From Pseudomonadales bacterium (GTDB taxonomy: Bacteria; Pseudomonadota; Gammaproteobacteria; Pseudomonadales; Azotimanducaceae): a stretch of DNA of 34,609 nt. Position numbers and translations under genes: made by a program. Shown piece by piece: positions 25,131 through 33,345 of this stretch (position 1 is the stretch's first letter; each line of letters begins with the position of its first letter). The stretch lies in assembly GCA_023300545.1 (NCBI GenBank), contig JALZVT010000086.1, positions 1-34,609 of the forward strand. Direction: 5' to 3'. The notes beneath the pieces were generated by a model that was given only the letters and a program-made list of their open reading frames with translations, did not search any database and was not told the origin of the DNA.

Positions 25131-25865
25131 ATGAATTCACCATCTCCTAACAAGGTGTTATCGGCGACAAACCTCACCGTCAACCGTGGCGGCCAACAGG
25201 TACTCAATGCAGTGAACTTTAGCGTTGCAAAGGGCGAGATCTTTGCACTGCTGGGTGGCAACGGCGCTGGTAAGTCGACCACCTTGCTGACTTTTCTAGG
25301 GTTCATCAAACCCACAAATGGGTCTGCTCAGGTGAATGGTGCAACTGTGCACAGCGATGTGAAAGCGGTGCACAGGCAGGTTGCGTACTTGCCTGAGGCG
25401 GCGAATCTGTATGCGCATCTGAACGCTTGGGAAAACCTCGACTACTTTCTGTCGCTTGCCCAGGTTGATAACAGCCGCGAATCTATCAATGCAGCCCTTG
25501 ATACAGTCGGTCTTGCCAGTGGCGCTCGCGTGCGCCAGCTAGAAACCTATTCGAAAGGCATGCGGCAAAAAGTGGGTATCGCGCTCGCTATTCTGCGCGA
25601 CGCGCCTATCCTGTTTCTAGATGAGCCTACCTCCGGGCTCGACCCGGTAGCCATCGACGAATTCAATGCCATTATTGTGGGTCTTGCCGAGCGCGGCACA
25701 ACGGTGCTAATGGTGACCCACGATGTGTATGGCGCTTGTCGGGTGGCGCGCAACATTGGTTTGCTGCAGAAAGGGCAAATGGTAGGGCACTTTGCAGCCA
25801 GCGGCGACGAACAAATATCCGCGGACGAAGTTCACCGGATGTTCGCTGAGCATCACAAGGCATGA
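25131..25865 (+). CDS. ABC transporter ATP-binding protein
   Basis: The 244-residue ATPase has Walker A GGNGAGKST (42-50), a Q-loop region (VAYLPEAANLY), a degenerate signature YSKGMRQKVG, Walker B ILFLDEPTSGLDP, and an H-loop VTHDVY. The YSKGM signature is typical of ABC-2/NosF- or Cop-type export ATPases rather than importers. Start 25131 (MNSPSP) is chosen because the open frame upstream to 25050 has no ribosome binding site and is not conserved-looking. It lies 102 bases after the TonB receptor gene and overlaps the first permease gene by 4 bases. It powers the two DUF3526-type permeases encoded next. Confidence 0.93.
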   Translation: MNSPSPNKVLSATNLTVNRGGQQVLNAVNFSVAKGEIFALLGGNGAGKSTTLLTFLGFIKPTNGSAQVNGATVHSDVKAVHRQVAYLPEAANLYAHLNAWENLDYFLSLAQVDNSRESINAALDTVGLASGARVRQLETYSKGMRQKVGIALAILRDAPILFLDEPTSGLDPVAIDEFNAIIVGLAERGTTVLMVTHDVYGACRVARNIGLLQKGQMVGHFAASGDEQISADEVHRMFAEHHKA

Positions 25866-27322
25866 GTAGCAGTATGAATTCTGCCTGGCGGATTGCGCGC
25901 GAGGAATGGCGCTATTGGTTACGCTCAAAAACAGCCACAGCCGTTGGCGTTGCGGCGATTCTGCTCATTGCGACGTCGTTAGTCACAAACTACTTGCGAA
26001 TAGACGCCGAACGCGACGCACGCCAGCAATTGCAGGCCGTTGCCGAAGAAACCTTCCGCAACCAGCCGGCTCGGCATCCGCACCGCATGGTGCACTACGG
26101 CCACTACGTGTTCCGCACGCCCGCGCCACTAGCTATCGCCGACCCGGGCGTTGACCCCTATACGGGCACCGTCATGTTTCTGGAAGGGCACAAACAAAAC
26201 ACGGCCACCTTCGCGCCGGGGTACACCCAGGCGCTGACCGGACCGTTGGCTACACTATCCCCCGCACTCGTCTATCAATTGCTTGTGCCCTTGCTACTGA
26301 TTGTTATGGGTTTCGCGTCACTGGCCAGAGAGCGGGAGGCGCGAACTGATCAGCTCGTGTACACGATGAGTGTGAGTCCTACGACCTTGTGGCTGGGCAA
26401 GTCAGCTGCTTTGGCAGTACTGGCAATGATTCTGTCCATGCCTTTAGCTGGCATTACAGCACTGGCATGGCTGGGTGGTGAGAGCGTGGTAATCAGCTTT
26501 GTGTTCTGGTTGGGTTACGCGCTGTATCTGCTGTGTTGGGTGCTGATGATCACCGCGGGGTCGGTTTGGCAGCGGCGTGCGTCCTCTGCGCTGCTAGTCC
26601 TGCTCGCAAGCTGGCTGCTTCTGGGTGTGTTGCTGCCTCGAGTGGCAAGTAGTGCAGCGGAAGCCTCATTACCGCTGCAAAGCAATGTCAGAAATAACCT
26701 GGAAATTGCAAAGGCATTGCGGGACGCAGGTGACGGCCACAATTCTGCAGACCCTGCGTTCAACAAACTACGTGCACAGCTATTGGCTCAATACGACGTA
26801 GAGAAGATCGAGGAGTTACCTGTAAATTATCGCGGCATCATCGCTGAAGCAGCCGAAAAAAAGCAGACCGAGATTATAAACAGATTCGCTAGGCGGCGCG
26901 TTGACCAGGAACTCGCGCAGGCAAGCGCGGCGAATCGGTTTAACTTACTGTCGCCATATCTGGCGCTCAAATCGTTTTCCATCACCACAGCCAACACCAA
27001 CCTGGAGCAACATCATCAGTTTCTGCGCGACGCCGAGACACTGCGTTTCTCTTTTGTACAGCAGTTAAACAAACTGCACGCTACGGAACTTGCCTACGTT
27101 GATGATGCCAAACGCAGTATCGATGCCAGCTCGGAGCAGCGGGCCCGTATTGATCCGCAGCATTGGCGCATGCTCGACGGCTTTGAGTCAGAGCGACCAG
27201 GCGTTACCGCACGATTAACCACGGCGCTGCCTAATCTCGCGATACTGGTGTTGTGGATACTTGCTGCTGCCTTCGCAGGCCAACGCGGCGCAATGCGCAC
27301 GGCACAGCAAACCAATGGGTAG
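25862..27322 (+). CDS. ABC-2 type permease, DUF3526 family (first)
   Basis: The 486-residue membrane protein starts with one transmembrane segment (about 25-45) and a large periplasmic loop containing the family motif HPHRMVHYGHYVFR with PLAIADPGVDPYTG. A cluster of membrane spans follows (about 138-265), then a second large soluble region (about 270-445) and a final span near the C terminus. This is the layout of DUF3526/ABC-2 export permeases. Its start overlaps the ATPase stop (ATGA), and its end overlaps the second permease by 8 bases, so the three form one complex. The transported substrate is unknown; the histidine-rich loop is consistent with a metal-related cargo. Confidence 0.87.
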   Translation: MSSSMNSAWRIAREEWRYWLRSKTATAVGVAAILLIATSLVTNYLRIDAERDARQQLQAVAEETFRNQPARHPHRMVHYGHYVFRTPAPLAIADPGVDPYTGTVMFLEGHKQNTATFAPGYTQALTGPLATLSPALVYQLLVPLLLIVMGFASLAREREARTDQLVYTMSVSPTTLWLGKSAALAVLAMILSMPLAGITALAWLGGESVVISFVFWLGYALYLLCWVLMITAGSVWQRRASSALLVLLASWLLLGVLLPRVASSAAEASLPLQSNVRNNLEIAKALRDAGDGHNSADPAFNKLRAQLLAQYDVEKIEELPVNYRGIIAEAAEKKQTEIINRFARRRVDQELAQASAANRFNLLSPYLALKSFSITTANTNLEQHHQFLRDAETLRFSFVQQLNKLHATELAYVDDAKRSIDASSEQRARIDPQHWRMLDGFESERPGVTARLTTALPNLAILVLWILAAAFAGQRGAMRTAQQTNG

Positions 27323-28580
27323 CTTTGTTCTGGAAGGTCGTTATGCGCTACGAGAGCGCAGCGTTGTACTTTCGCTTGCGCTCACGTTGCTGGTGGCCTG
27401 TTGGGCAGTGATCGCCGGGGCGCTCGAAACACACAAGCAACACGCCGAGATCAGCTGGATACTGGAAGCAACCCAAGCAGACAAAGCGACTGTGCTTGCA
27501 GGCCAAAGCGATGCCGGGGGAGCCGCGTACGGCATGCATCATGTGACCTACGAACCACCAACACCACTTGCCTTTGCCGCCATCGGCACGCGCGAAGATT
27601 TGCCCTGGCAACACTGGTTAACCATGCTGGCTCTGGAAGGCCAGATTTATGAGGCGGATATTGGCAACCCTGAACTGTCGCGTGTTGGTCGACTCGACTA
27701 TGCTTTTTTGGTCTCCGTGCTGTTACCTCTGGTACTCATACTGCTGCTGTACGATCTTGATTCGCGGGAACGTCGCGACGGCCGCTACGAGTTGCTGGCA
27801 GCAACCAATGCTTCCCCACGCAACCCGCTGCTGGCAAAGGCTGGCGCGCGTACAGGCCTGTTGTTCCTAAGCACCAGCATACCCTTTGCAATTGTAGCGG
27901 TGATTGAGAACGTTGCAGTTCTACTGTGGGCAAGCGTGATTGTTATTAGTGCGTTGCATCTGCTGTTCTGGCTGCTCGTTTGTCGGTTTGTTACGCATCG
28001 AACCGCTGAGGCCCCGACGGCCGCAACGGCACTGCTCGCCTGTTGGCTGCTTTTTACTATTGCCTTACCCGCCACAGCACGCATGCTGGCCGAAGCGACG
28101 GTTGTGATACCCGCCGGGGGAGAGATTCTTTTAGAGCAACGCGAAAAAGTGAACGATGCCTGGGATCTGCCAAAGCCTGTCACCATGACATCCTTTATTG
28201 CGTCGCACCCAGAGTGGGAAGCGCAGGCAAGGGTTACCCAACCGTTTGACTGGAAGTGGTATTTCGCTTTTCAGCAGGTGGGGGATGAGTTTATCGCACC
28301 CCAGTCAAACGCCCTGCAAGCCGGCATCGCGCGCCGTGATCGCCTTATGGGATGGGCCTCGCTATTGTCGCCTCCACTGGCCACGGAGCGCTGGCTCACT
28401 CATCTGGCTGGAACCAATCGCTCACACCACCAGCGCTACATGGCGTGCGTGCGCAAATTCCACGCCTCGCTGCGTCATTTCCATTACCCGATGTTGTTTG
28501 GTCAGCAAGCTTTCAGCCCAGCGGTAATGGCCGGGCTACCTAGTTATAAACCGTGCTCTGATAGGCTGAGTGGCTCATAG
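27315..28580 (+). CDS. ABC-2 type permease, DUF3526 family (second)
   Basis: The 421-residue protein repeats the layout of the preceding permease: an N-terminal span (about 16-38), a periplasmic loop with YGMHHVTYEPPTPLAFA, then a block of spans (about 125-250), a soluble domain with DWKWYFAFQQVGDEF, and a last segment. The C-terminal 30 residues are less hydrophobic than expected for the closing span of this family, so the end may be altered; the transposase relic begins only about 75 bases further on. The start is the ATG at 27315 inside the previous gene's last codons. It pairs with the first permease as a heterodimer (inference). Confidence 0.83.
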   Translation: MGSFVLEGRYALRERSVVLSLALTLLVACWAVIAGALETHKQHAEISWILEATQADKATVLAGQSDAGGAAYGMHHVTYEPPTPLAFAAIGTREDLPWQHWLTMLALEGQIYEADIGNPELSRVGRLDYAFLVSVLLPLVLILLLYDLDSRERRDGRYELLAATNASPRNPLLAKAGARTGLLFLSTSIPFAIVAVIENVAVLLWASVIVISALHLLFWLLVCRFVTHRTAEAPTAATALLACWLLFTIALPATARMLAEATVVIPAGGEILLEQREKVNDAWDLPKPVTMTSFIASHPEWEAQARVTQPFDWKWYFAFQQVGDEFIAPQSNALQAGIARRDRLMGWASLLSPPLATERWLTHLAGTNRSHHQRYMACVRKFHASLRHFHYPMLFGQQAFSPAVMAGLPSYKPCSDRLSGS

Positions 28581-28654
28581 GTAGGATTCCTGACTTTCCT
28601 CTGTGCGGTGAGAGTAGAAACGGTAACCTAGACCTGCGCATGGCGAATCAGTAG

Positions 28655-28792
28655 GCAATCAGGCACGGGCGTTTGCAATAACGCTTTGCAGTAGCGCGAG
28701 GCGATGAGTCCGCCAACCGCGGTAGATTCGCCAAGTTTCCTTGTCAGGTGGAGCGAGTTCCAAAACGGCACGTCGTCAAGGTATTCACGCGG
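28655..28792 (-). pseudogene. DDE transposase relic, copy 3, C-terminal half
   Basis: The minus strand reads REYLDDVPFWNSLHLTRKLG followed by a diverged tail ending near QTPVPDC. At base level 28736-28795 is very close to the matching part of copy 2 (for example TTTCCTTGTCAGGT is shared exactly). The homology breaks off at about 28792, some 30 bases from the stop codon of the unknown secreted protein gene. The missing front part of this relic lies at 30103-30206, on the other side of that gene. Confidence 0.8.
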
Positions 28793-28820
28793 GCCAGACC
28801 TCACCCTGACACCTTCTATC

Positions 28821-29978
28821 TTACTGTCCGGCGTCAGCCACCGCTTTAAACGGAAAGGTCTCGCCCGTTGGCTCAGACAACGCTGTTGCAGCCTTCTTCG
28901 CAAACCTACGCAACTTCTTGCGCTTCGCATCCGCCGCCACCTGCGTTAGCAGTGGCTTGTAGCGCCCGTTCTCGCTAGCTCCTAGCGTGTTACAAAACCA
29001 CGCCAGTGCATCCAGCAGCATCACGTTATCTGTTCGGTAGTCACGCGCGAGGCGCGCCGCCAGAAGATCCATAACCTCCGGGTCTCGAACGTTGGTTTTG
29101 TAATAGTGCTGAGCAATCTTTCGCAGCGTGGTTGAGTTGTCGGTGGCAAGAAGATGCTTGGCTTCCGCGAGGTCAATCGGCTCGCCATCTTTAGCTGCAG
29201 AGCTCGAAAACTCAGGGGTTACACGCTCAACAAACAATCCTTTGGCTTCCTTGCGCAACCAACCCTTTTTTTGTTTTTGTGAAAATAAGATGGTGCCCAG
29301 GCCCTCGTAGGTGTACTTCGTACGGGGTGGGCGCTCAGCAAAAATGTTGCCAGGAATCTCTTCAATGGCGTCGGGTGGTCCAAAGCGCTCTTGCACCAGA
29401 GTGTCACTTTCGCCGCTGGAGATTTGGGCAAACCTGGCGAGACGGGAGTTCGATTTGCGCTCGAGGTGGGCGTTGAGAATGGCAGCGCGGGACCGCTTTA
29501 GGTGCGGGTAGTCTTCTGCGTATCTTTCTATGAGCTCCGTTACTACTTTGCCATTGAGGTCGCTAAGCCATAGCGCGGAATATTCTTTTTCGAATTGCCC
29601 CTTGACCAGGTACGACTCCCCGGCGATGGGCAGAAAGTCGAGTTCCCCGGTAAGCTCCTTAAAACCGCCATAGTTAGCTGCTAAAGATAGCATTACCTTT
29701 TCTGCTGGTACTTCCCGGCTGTGACCAAGCGCGTCGGTAGAGTTGCTAAACCCTGTTGCGCGGGCGGTGTCTTTAGAAGCGTTGCTTACGCGCTTGCCGT
29801 TGATTTTTTGCACAAAGTAGATGTGCACTCGGTTGGCTTTGCGTCGATCAAACGTATCGTGGATGGTTGCGGTGCCGTGGCTCGTGCTGGCATCCGCAGG
29901 TTCTTTTGCGAGTGGTTCGCTCGCGGCAAAGATTGGGAGCTGCAGCAGGACTGCCAAGCAAAACAATGCGTACTTCAT
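28821..29978 (-). CDS. Secreted protein of unknown function nested in an IS relic
   Basis: The 385-residue protein has a Sec signal peptide (about 1-19, cleavage near FAA-SE). The next 120 residues look like a beta-rich domain resembling DUF2846-type envelope proteins (VHIYFVQKINGKRV, then LDFLPIAGESYLVKG). A BamE/SmpA-like stretch (DTLVQERFGPPDAIEE) follows at about 196-211. The C-terminal third is alpha-helical and HEAT-like, with many Arg/Leu repeats. These fold suggestions are weak and no function can be assigned. AGGTAA precedes the ATG. It lies exactly between the two halves of a broken transposase gene, in the same orientation. Codon use looks ordinary and the frame is intact, so it appears to be a live gene. 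Confidence 0.8.
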   Translation of the reverse strand: MKYALFCLAVLLQLPIFAASEPLAKEPADASTSHGTATIHDTFDRRKANRVHIYFVQKINGKRVSNASKDTARATGFSNSTDALGHSREVPAEKVMLSLAANYGGFKELTGELDFLPIAGESYLVKGQFEKEYSALWLSDLNGKVVTELIERYAEDYPHLKRSRAAILNAHLERKSNSRLARFAQISSGESDTLVQERFGPPDAIEEIPGNIFAERPPRTKYTYEGLGTILFSQKQKKGWLRKEAKGLFVERVTPEFSSSAAKDGEPIDLAEAKHLLATDNSTTLRKIAQHYYKTNVRDPEVMDLLAARLARDYRTDNVMLLDALAWFCNTLGASENGRYKPLLTQVAADAKRKKLRRFAKKAATALSEPTGETFPFKAVADAGQ

Positions 29979-30102
29979 GCGGTTACCTACTAGTCGGAGC
30001 GTAAGAAAACTCTACACCATCCCTAGCACAATAACCGTTAAGTACAATGCGCTGGCCACAATGCCAAGCGACACTAACAACCGTAATGCGCCAGCAACGG
30101 GC

Positions 30103-30206
30103 CATATCCCCTTTGTGAATGCCAGACCCAATGAGGCGACGGCTCCACTGATCCATGACGACAAGTATTGAGCAGGACTGAAACATCAGCGATTCGCATC
30201 GGAAAA
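30103..30206 (-). pseudogene. DDE transposase relic, copy 3, front half
   Basis: The minus strand reads FRCESLMFQSCSILVVMDQW and then SRRLIGSGIHKGDM, the segment around the first catalytic aspartate of the same transposase as copies 1 and 2. At base level it is very similar to 21880-21990 of copy 2. Homology stops near 30103, about 125 bases upstream of the unknown secreted protein gene, and resumes at 28792 on its other side. The N-terminal DNA-binding part is absent. Confidence 0.8.
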
Positions 30207-30352
30207 CGGGGGGCGCCACTAAATAGAGCGGAGGAGCTCGCATAGATCTCCGCCGAAATGCTGGCCAAATTCAATATGCCGCTACAGTCCGCCTGCTTAA
30301 AAAACTCAGTATCCAATCCAGTTACATCTTTGTGTTCTTGTCTTCGCCAGAA

Positions 30353-30448
30353 AACGCTGGTGGTCAGCCATTTCTGCTCTGAAAGTCGCTATCATATGTC
30401 CCCACAATATCGCCTGCTAATGGGTCAATTTGACCCAAAACCAGCGTT
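30353..30448. repeat. Nested inverted repeats (AACGCTGGT arms, GGGTCAA palindrome)
   Basis: Outer arms AACGCTGGT (30353-30361) and ACCAGCGTT (30440-30448) are perfect inverted copies 78 bases apart. Just inside the right arm is a perfect palindrome GGGTCAA-T-TTGACCC at 30422-30436. The whole could be a small non-autonomous element, an operator or a structured RNA; no target duplication is obvious. Confidence 0.45.
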
Positions 30449-30685
30449 GAAGACGCTATTTTCACAAAACCAAACACTTTTGATCCGGGTGATCCAAGTT
30501 TTTCAGTAAGCTTTCGCGCACGTATTCGTTAGTTTTTTGACGGGTACGGACGCAAAGGCTATTGGTGTGTACCGCCCATAATTGCTTGATGGCCTGGTAA
30601 ACCCCGTAGTTTCCTTCACACGAGCTTTACAAGTTCTAGCAATTCCAGTGCTTTTCTGCTTTTTTTCACTTGCCGTTACTATTCA

Positions 30686-30977
30686 GTGTGCCTAATCAGC
30701 ACACCCAAACTTGAGTTGGTGGTCTTCGAGGCAGACGACTTTGATAGGCGCCGGGTGGTGTATCGTGAACAAGATACCCAGTGGGATTTTATGCCACAGG
30801 ATGTCTGCAGAGATTTTCAATCTGACGGTCAGCGCATTTAGCGATACCAACAACGATAACGTTCGGTTCGATGGAGAATTAGTATTTTCTGGGCTAACCA
30901 TTTCACTCTTCTACCGTGGCGATTGCGACGGTCTGGTGGGCAGCCAACGTATTGGTAACGACGGAACAACCACGTAA
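30686..30977 (+). pseudogene. Possible degraded coding fragment, SdrD-B-like end
   Basis: One frame from GTG 30686 to the stop at 30841 encodes 51 residues with protein-like composition (LELVVFEADDFDRRRVVYRE). A second frame overlaps it and continues to 30977 with DTNNDNVRFDGELVFSGLTI, which resembles the calcium-binding SdrD B-like repeat pattern of large surface proteins (D-x-N-x-D-G followed by a hydrophobic strand). A frameshift would be needed to join the two. I regard it as a relic of a larger surface-protein gene or a chance open frame. Confidence 0.3.
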
Positions 30978-30978
30978 T

Positions 30979-31008
30979 GCCGCAAGACATGCCTGCGTCA
31001 CCCAAGAC
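30979..31008 (+). repeat. Bipartite repeat, copy 2
   Basis: GCCGCAAGACAT, 8 bases, CACCCAAGAC, matching 16842-16871 in both blocks and in spacing. It ends 35 bases from the stop codon of the minus-strand outer-membrane protein gene. Confidence 0.45.
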
Positions 31009-31043
31009 TGGGCTGCACTCATCATGCCTCTATCAGCAGCCAA

Positions 31044-33143
31044 CTAAAAACTGCCTTCAATCTCAAGCTGAAACAGCAGGCCAAAATCAAGGAAGCGTTC
31101 TTCGCGGGTCGCTATGTCGTTCACGCTTCGGTCGTTGAACAGCGTTCGCGAAAAGTCGTTGCTGCGATCGTTTAGATTACCGAGGGTTGCGCGTAGCGTT
31201 GCCCCAAACACATTCTTGTTTTCAATGAATGCGCGTGTGAAAGCCACACTTTGTCGAAACAAGCTGACCTCATCGAGCCGAACCTGAGGCGCGTTCTCGC
31301 CGTAGAACGCCTCGATGCCGGCCGCCCAGGTGGTGCCGGGAAAATCCTGCCGAAATCGAACCTCGTAGGTGATGAAGTCTTCGTCGGAGATCCGGCGGTT
31401 GTTGCCTATTAATGGGTCTCTCACTTCTGAATCGGTGTAGTTGGCTGCAATATCAAGTCGAGCGCCTCGCCAGCCTAGAGGGTCAAACAGCAGGGTGGCG
31501 TTGAGCGCGCCTCCGCGCCTGTTGGCCGAGTCGATGTTGCCCGGTGCCTGACCAATGCCTGCTGCGCCATTGTCAACAGGAATGAGATCAACGATATCGC
31601 TGATAGCCTCATAGAAGCCACTCAGAGTGAGCGACCCGTAGCTGCCCAGGGATTGTTGTAACTGCAGCTCCGTGAGCCAGCTTTGTGGCGGTACGAGTTC
31701 CGCGTTGGTCACATTAACCCGATTCTGATTGACGTTCACGGTTGCAATGACATCAGAAAATTCCAGCTGCGCAACTACTCTCTCCATCTGCAGCGAAAGG
31801 TTGGTTGCCGATGATGCTTCCCAATTCAGGCTCACAAAACCCTTCGGACGGACAAAGTCTCTGGTTTGGCTAAACGCGCCGGTTTGGCGAATTTTCGAAT
31901 ATTCCGCACCAAGGGAGGTTTGCAGTTGCAGCCGGTTGCCCAGCGGGCGGCCGTAGCTGAGTGTCATTTCTGCTCGATCTTCTTCAACTCGATCCGATGC
32001 GCCCGGAAAATCAACGTCGACCAGAATTCCCGCGACATCGCGTACCGATAGCTCTGCCTCGATATCGAGGAAGTTCTGTGCACCCTCCAGTGACCACTGC
32101 CAGTCTCCCGCGAGGGCACTAAAGTTGTATTCAGCGCGGAGCACGCTCTCGGCTTCTTCTGCGTTGCGCCTGAAAAATGAGCCTGTGAGTGGTCGACCGT
32201 CGGCGAACTGGGTATCAACCATGGCGTCAGTGGGGCTGTCTTCGAAGCGGTGCAAACCGATGAGTTTTAGTCGGCCCGGGCCGAGCTTAAACTCATAGTC
32301 TGCACCGATCTCAAAATTGAATTCATCTTCGGTTTCGCGCAGCTCACGTACCCGAGCAACGTCGTTGATCGGATTACGTTCGGAGCGTTCTTCAGATCGG
32401 AACAAGAGCCAGTTGATCTCGCCGGTTAGGTTCAAAATGCCGCCGTTGTTTTGTTCGCGGGTGAATAAGCCAGAGATACCCGGTTGATCAGACCGTTCGC
32501 CGACCCGTTCGAAGCGTTCATCAAGCAACATGCCTTGCCCGTCGGTCACAAATTCCGGACCATCCGAACCTCGATGGCGCTGCTCGTTACCTAGGCTCAG
32601 CGACCACTCCGTTCGATCACCGCCGCCAGACACGGCGATCTCTCCATCACCCCATCGAAAAGGCACTTCGTCAGTGCGTATTTCTGGTGAATACCGATAG
32701 CGACCGCTTAACCCGCCGCCTGTTGCGGTCACTACATTCAATACCTGCCCGGATAGCCCGACAATATCTAAGCTTGCACCATCGAGGATTTCAAGCCTAA
32801 CCACATCGCTTGCGGGGATACGCGACAAGGCTGCAACCGGCCCGTTCGACTTGCCAGAGATACGGCGGTTATTAATGAGCACATTGGTATCAGCTTGGCC
32901 AAACCCGCGCTCATCGCCACCTTCTTCGAGTGGAAAGCCGGGTATCTGGCTTGCCATGTCGAGCGCCGTTCGTGGTGCGAAGCGAGCGAATTCCGAGGGC
33001 AGAAGCGTTTCGCGGACGGCGGAGTTTGAGTTGTTTTCTACCACCTGGGCGTGGGCTGAGCCAGACGCGAGGCCGCCCACCCAGATGCAAAGCACTAGTG
33101 TGGCGGTGAGTAGTGCAACAGGTGGTGATGAGGTGCGTATCAC
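31044..33143 (-). CDS. TonB-receptor-like outer-membrane protein with atypical plug
   Basis: The 699-residue protein has a signal peptide (about 1-32, cleavage after AHA), a short plug-like domain (about 48-140: LDMASQIPGF, TNVLINNRRISGKS, ASDVVRLEILDG) and a long beta-barrel ending in phenylalanine (LEIEGSF). The plug lacks the usual KGP-x-S-x-x-YG and GG-x-I-N-I/V motifs; instead it has DGASLDIVGLSGQVLNVVT, as in a minority group of TonB-dependent plug-domain proteins. No clear TonB box is visible, so dependence on TonB is uncertain. The start is a GTG with a weak GGAT upstream. It follows the aspartyl protease-like gene by 202 bases on the same strand and may depend on it or serve the same pathway. 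Confidence 0.82.
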   Translation of the reverse strand: MIRTSSPPVALLTATLVLCIWVGGLASGSAHAQVVENNSNSAVRETLLPSEFARFAPRTALDMASQIPGFPLEEGGDERGFGQADTNVLINNRRISGKSNGPVAALSRIPASDVVRLEILDGASLDIVGLSGQVLNVVTATGGGLSGRYRYSPEIRTDEVPFRWGDGEIAVSGGGDRTEWSLSLGNEQRHRGSDGPEFVTDGQGMLLDERFERVGERSDQPGISGLFTREQNNGGILNLTGEINWLLFRSEERSERNPINDVARVRELRETEDEFNFEIGADYEFKLGPGRLKLIGLHRFEDSPTDAMVDTQFADGRPLTGSFFRRNAEEAESVLRAEYNFSALAGDWQWSLEGAQNFLDIEAELSVRDVAGILVDVDFPGASDRVEEDRAEMTLSYGRPLGNRLQLQTSLGAEYSKIRQTGAFSQTRDFVRPKGFVSLNWEASSATNLSLQMERVVAQLEFSDVIATVNVNQNRVNVTNAELVPPQSWLTELQLQQSLGSYGSLTLSGFYEAISDIVDLIPVDNGAAGIGQAPGNIDSANRRGGALNATLLFDPLGWRGARLDIAANYTDSEVRDPLIGNNRRISDEDFITYEVRFRQDFPGTTWAAGIEAFYGENAPQVRLDEVSLFRQSVAFTRAFIENKNVFGATLRATLGNLNDRSNDFSRTLFNDRSVNDIATREERFLDFGLLFQLEIEGSF

Positions 33144-33345
33144 TTTTCTATCCGGATAACTTCTTTATATCTCGAATCATTGTCCAACAGTCGCTGGATT
33201 GGCGCGGAAGCAAATATTTCAAGGCGGCCTACAACAATATGTCATTGGCTGCGACCTGCCCAGTGCTTGGCGCTCAAATTACGACGTCACTCTGGTGATT
33301 ACTATACGCGTCTTACCGATTAGTTCGTGTTCTTGTTTCCCTGAG
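33144..33345. other. Intergenic gap between aspartyl protease and outer-membrane protein genes
   Basis: These 202 bases have no credible coding frame. They probably contain the promoter of the outer-membrane protein gene; no strong hairpin or operator palindrome is evident. Confidence 0.4.

Larger units (their letters stand above)
30207..31043. other. Gene-poor stretch with palindromes and a degraded coding fragment
   Basis: No intact gene is convincing here. It holds a nested inverted repeat at 30353-30448, a small hairpin at 30686-30704, a possible broken coding region at 30686-30977 and the second copy of a bipartite repeat at 30979-31008. A T-rich run at 30658-30666 has no stem directly before it. 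Confidence 0.5.

Noticed and set aside
30258-30509. 83-residue plus-strand open frame over the nested inverted repeats
   Set aside because: It has no start signal, its composition looks random, and it runs straight through the palindrome.
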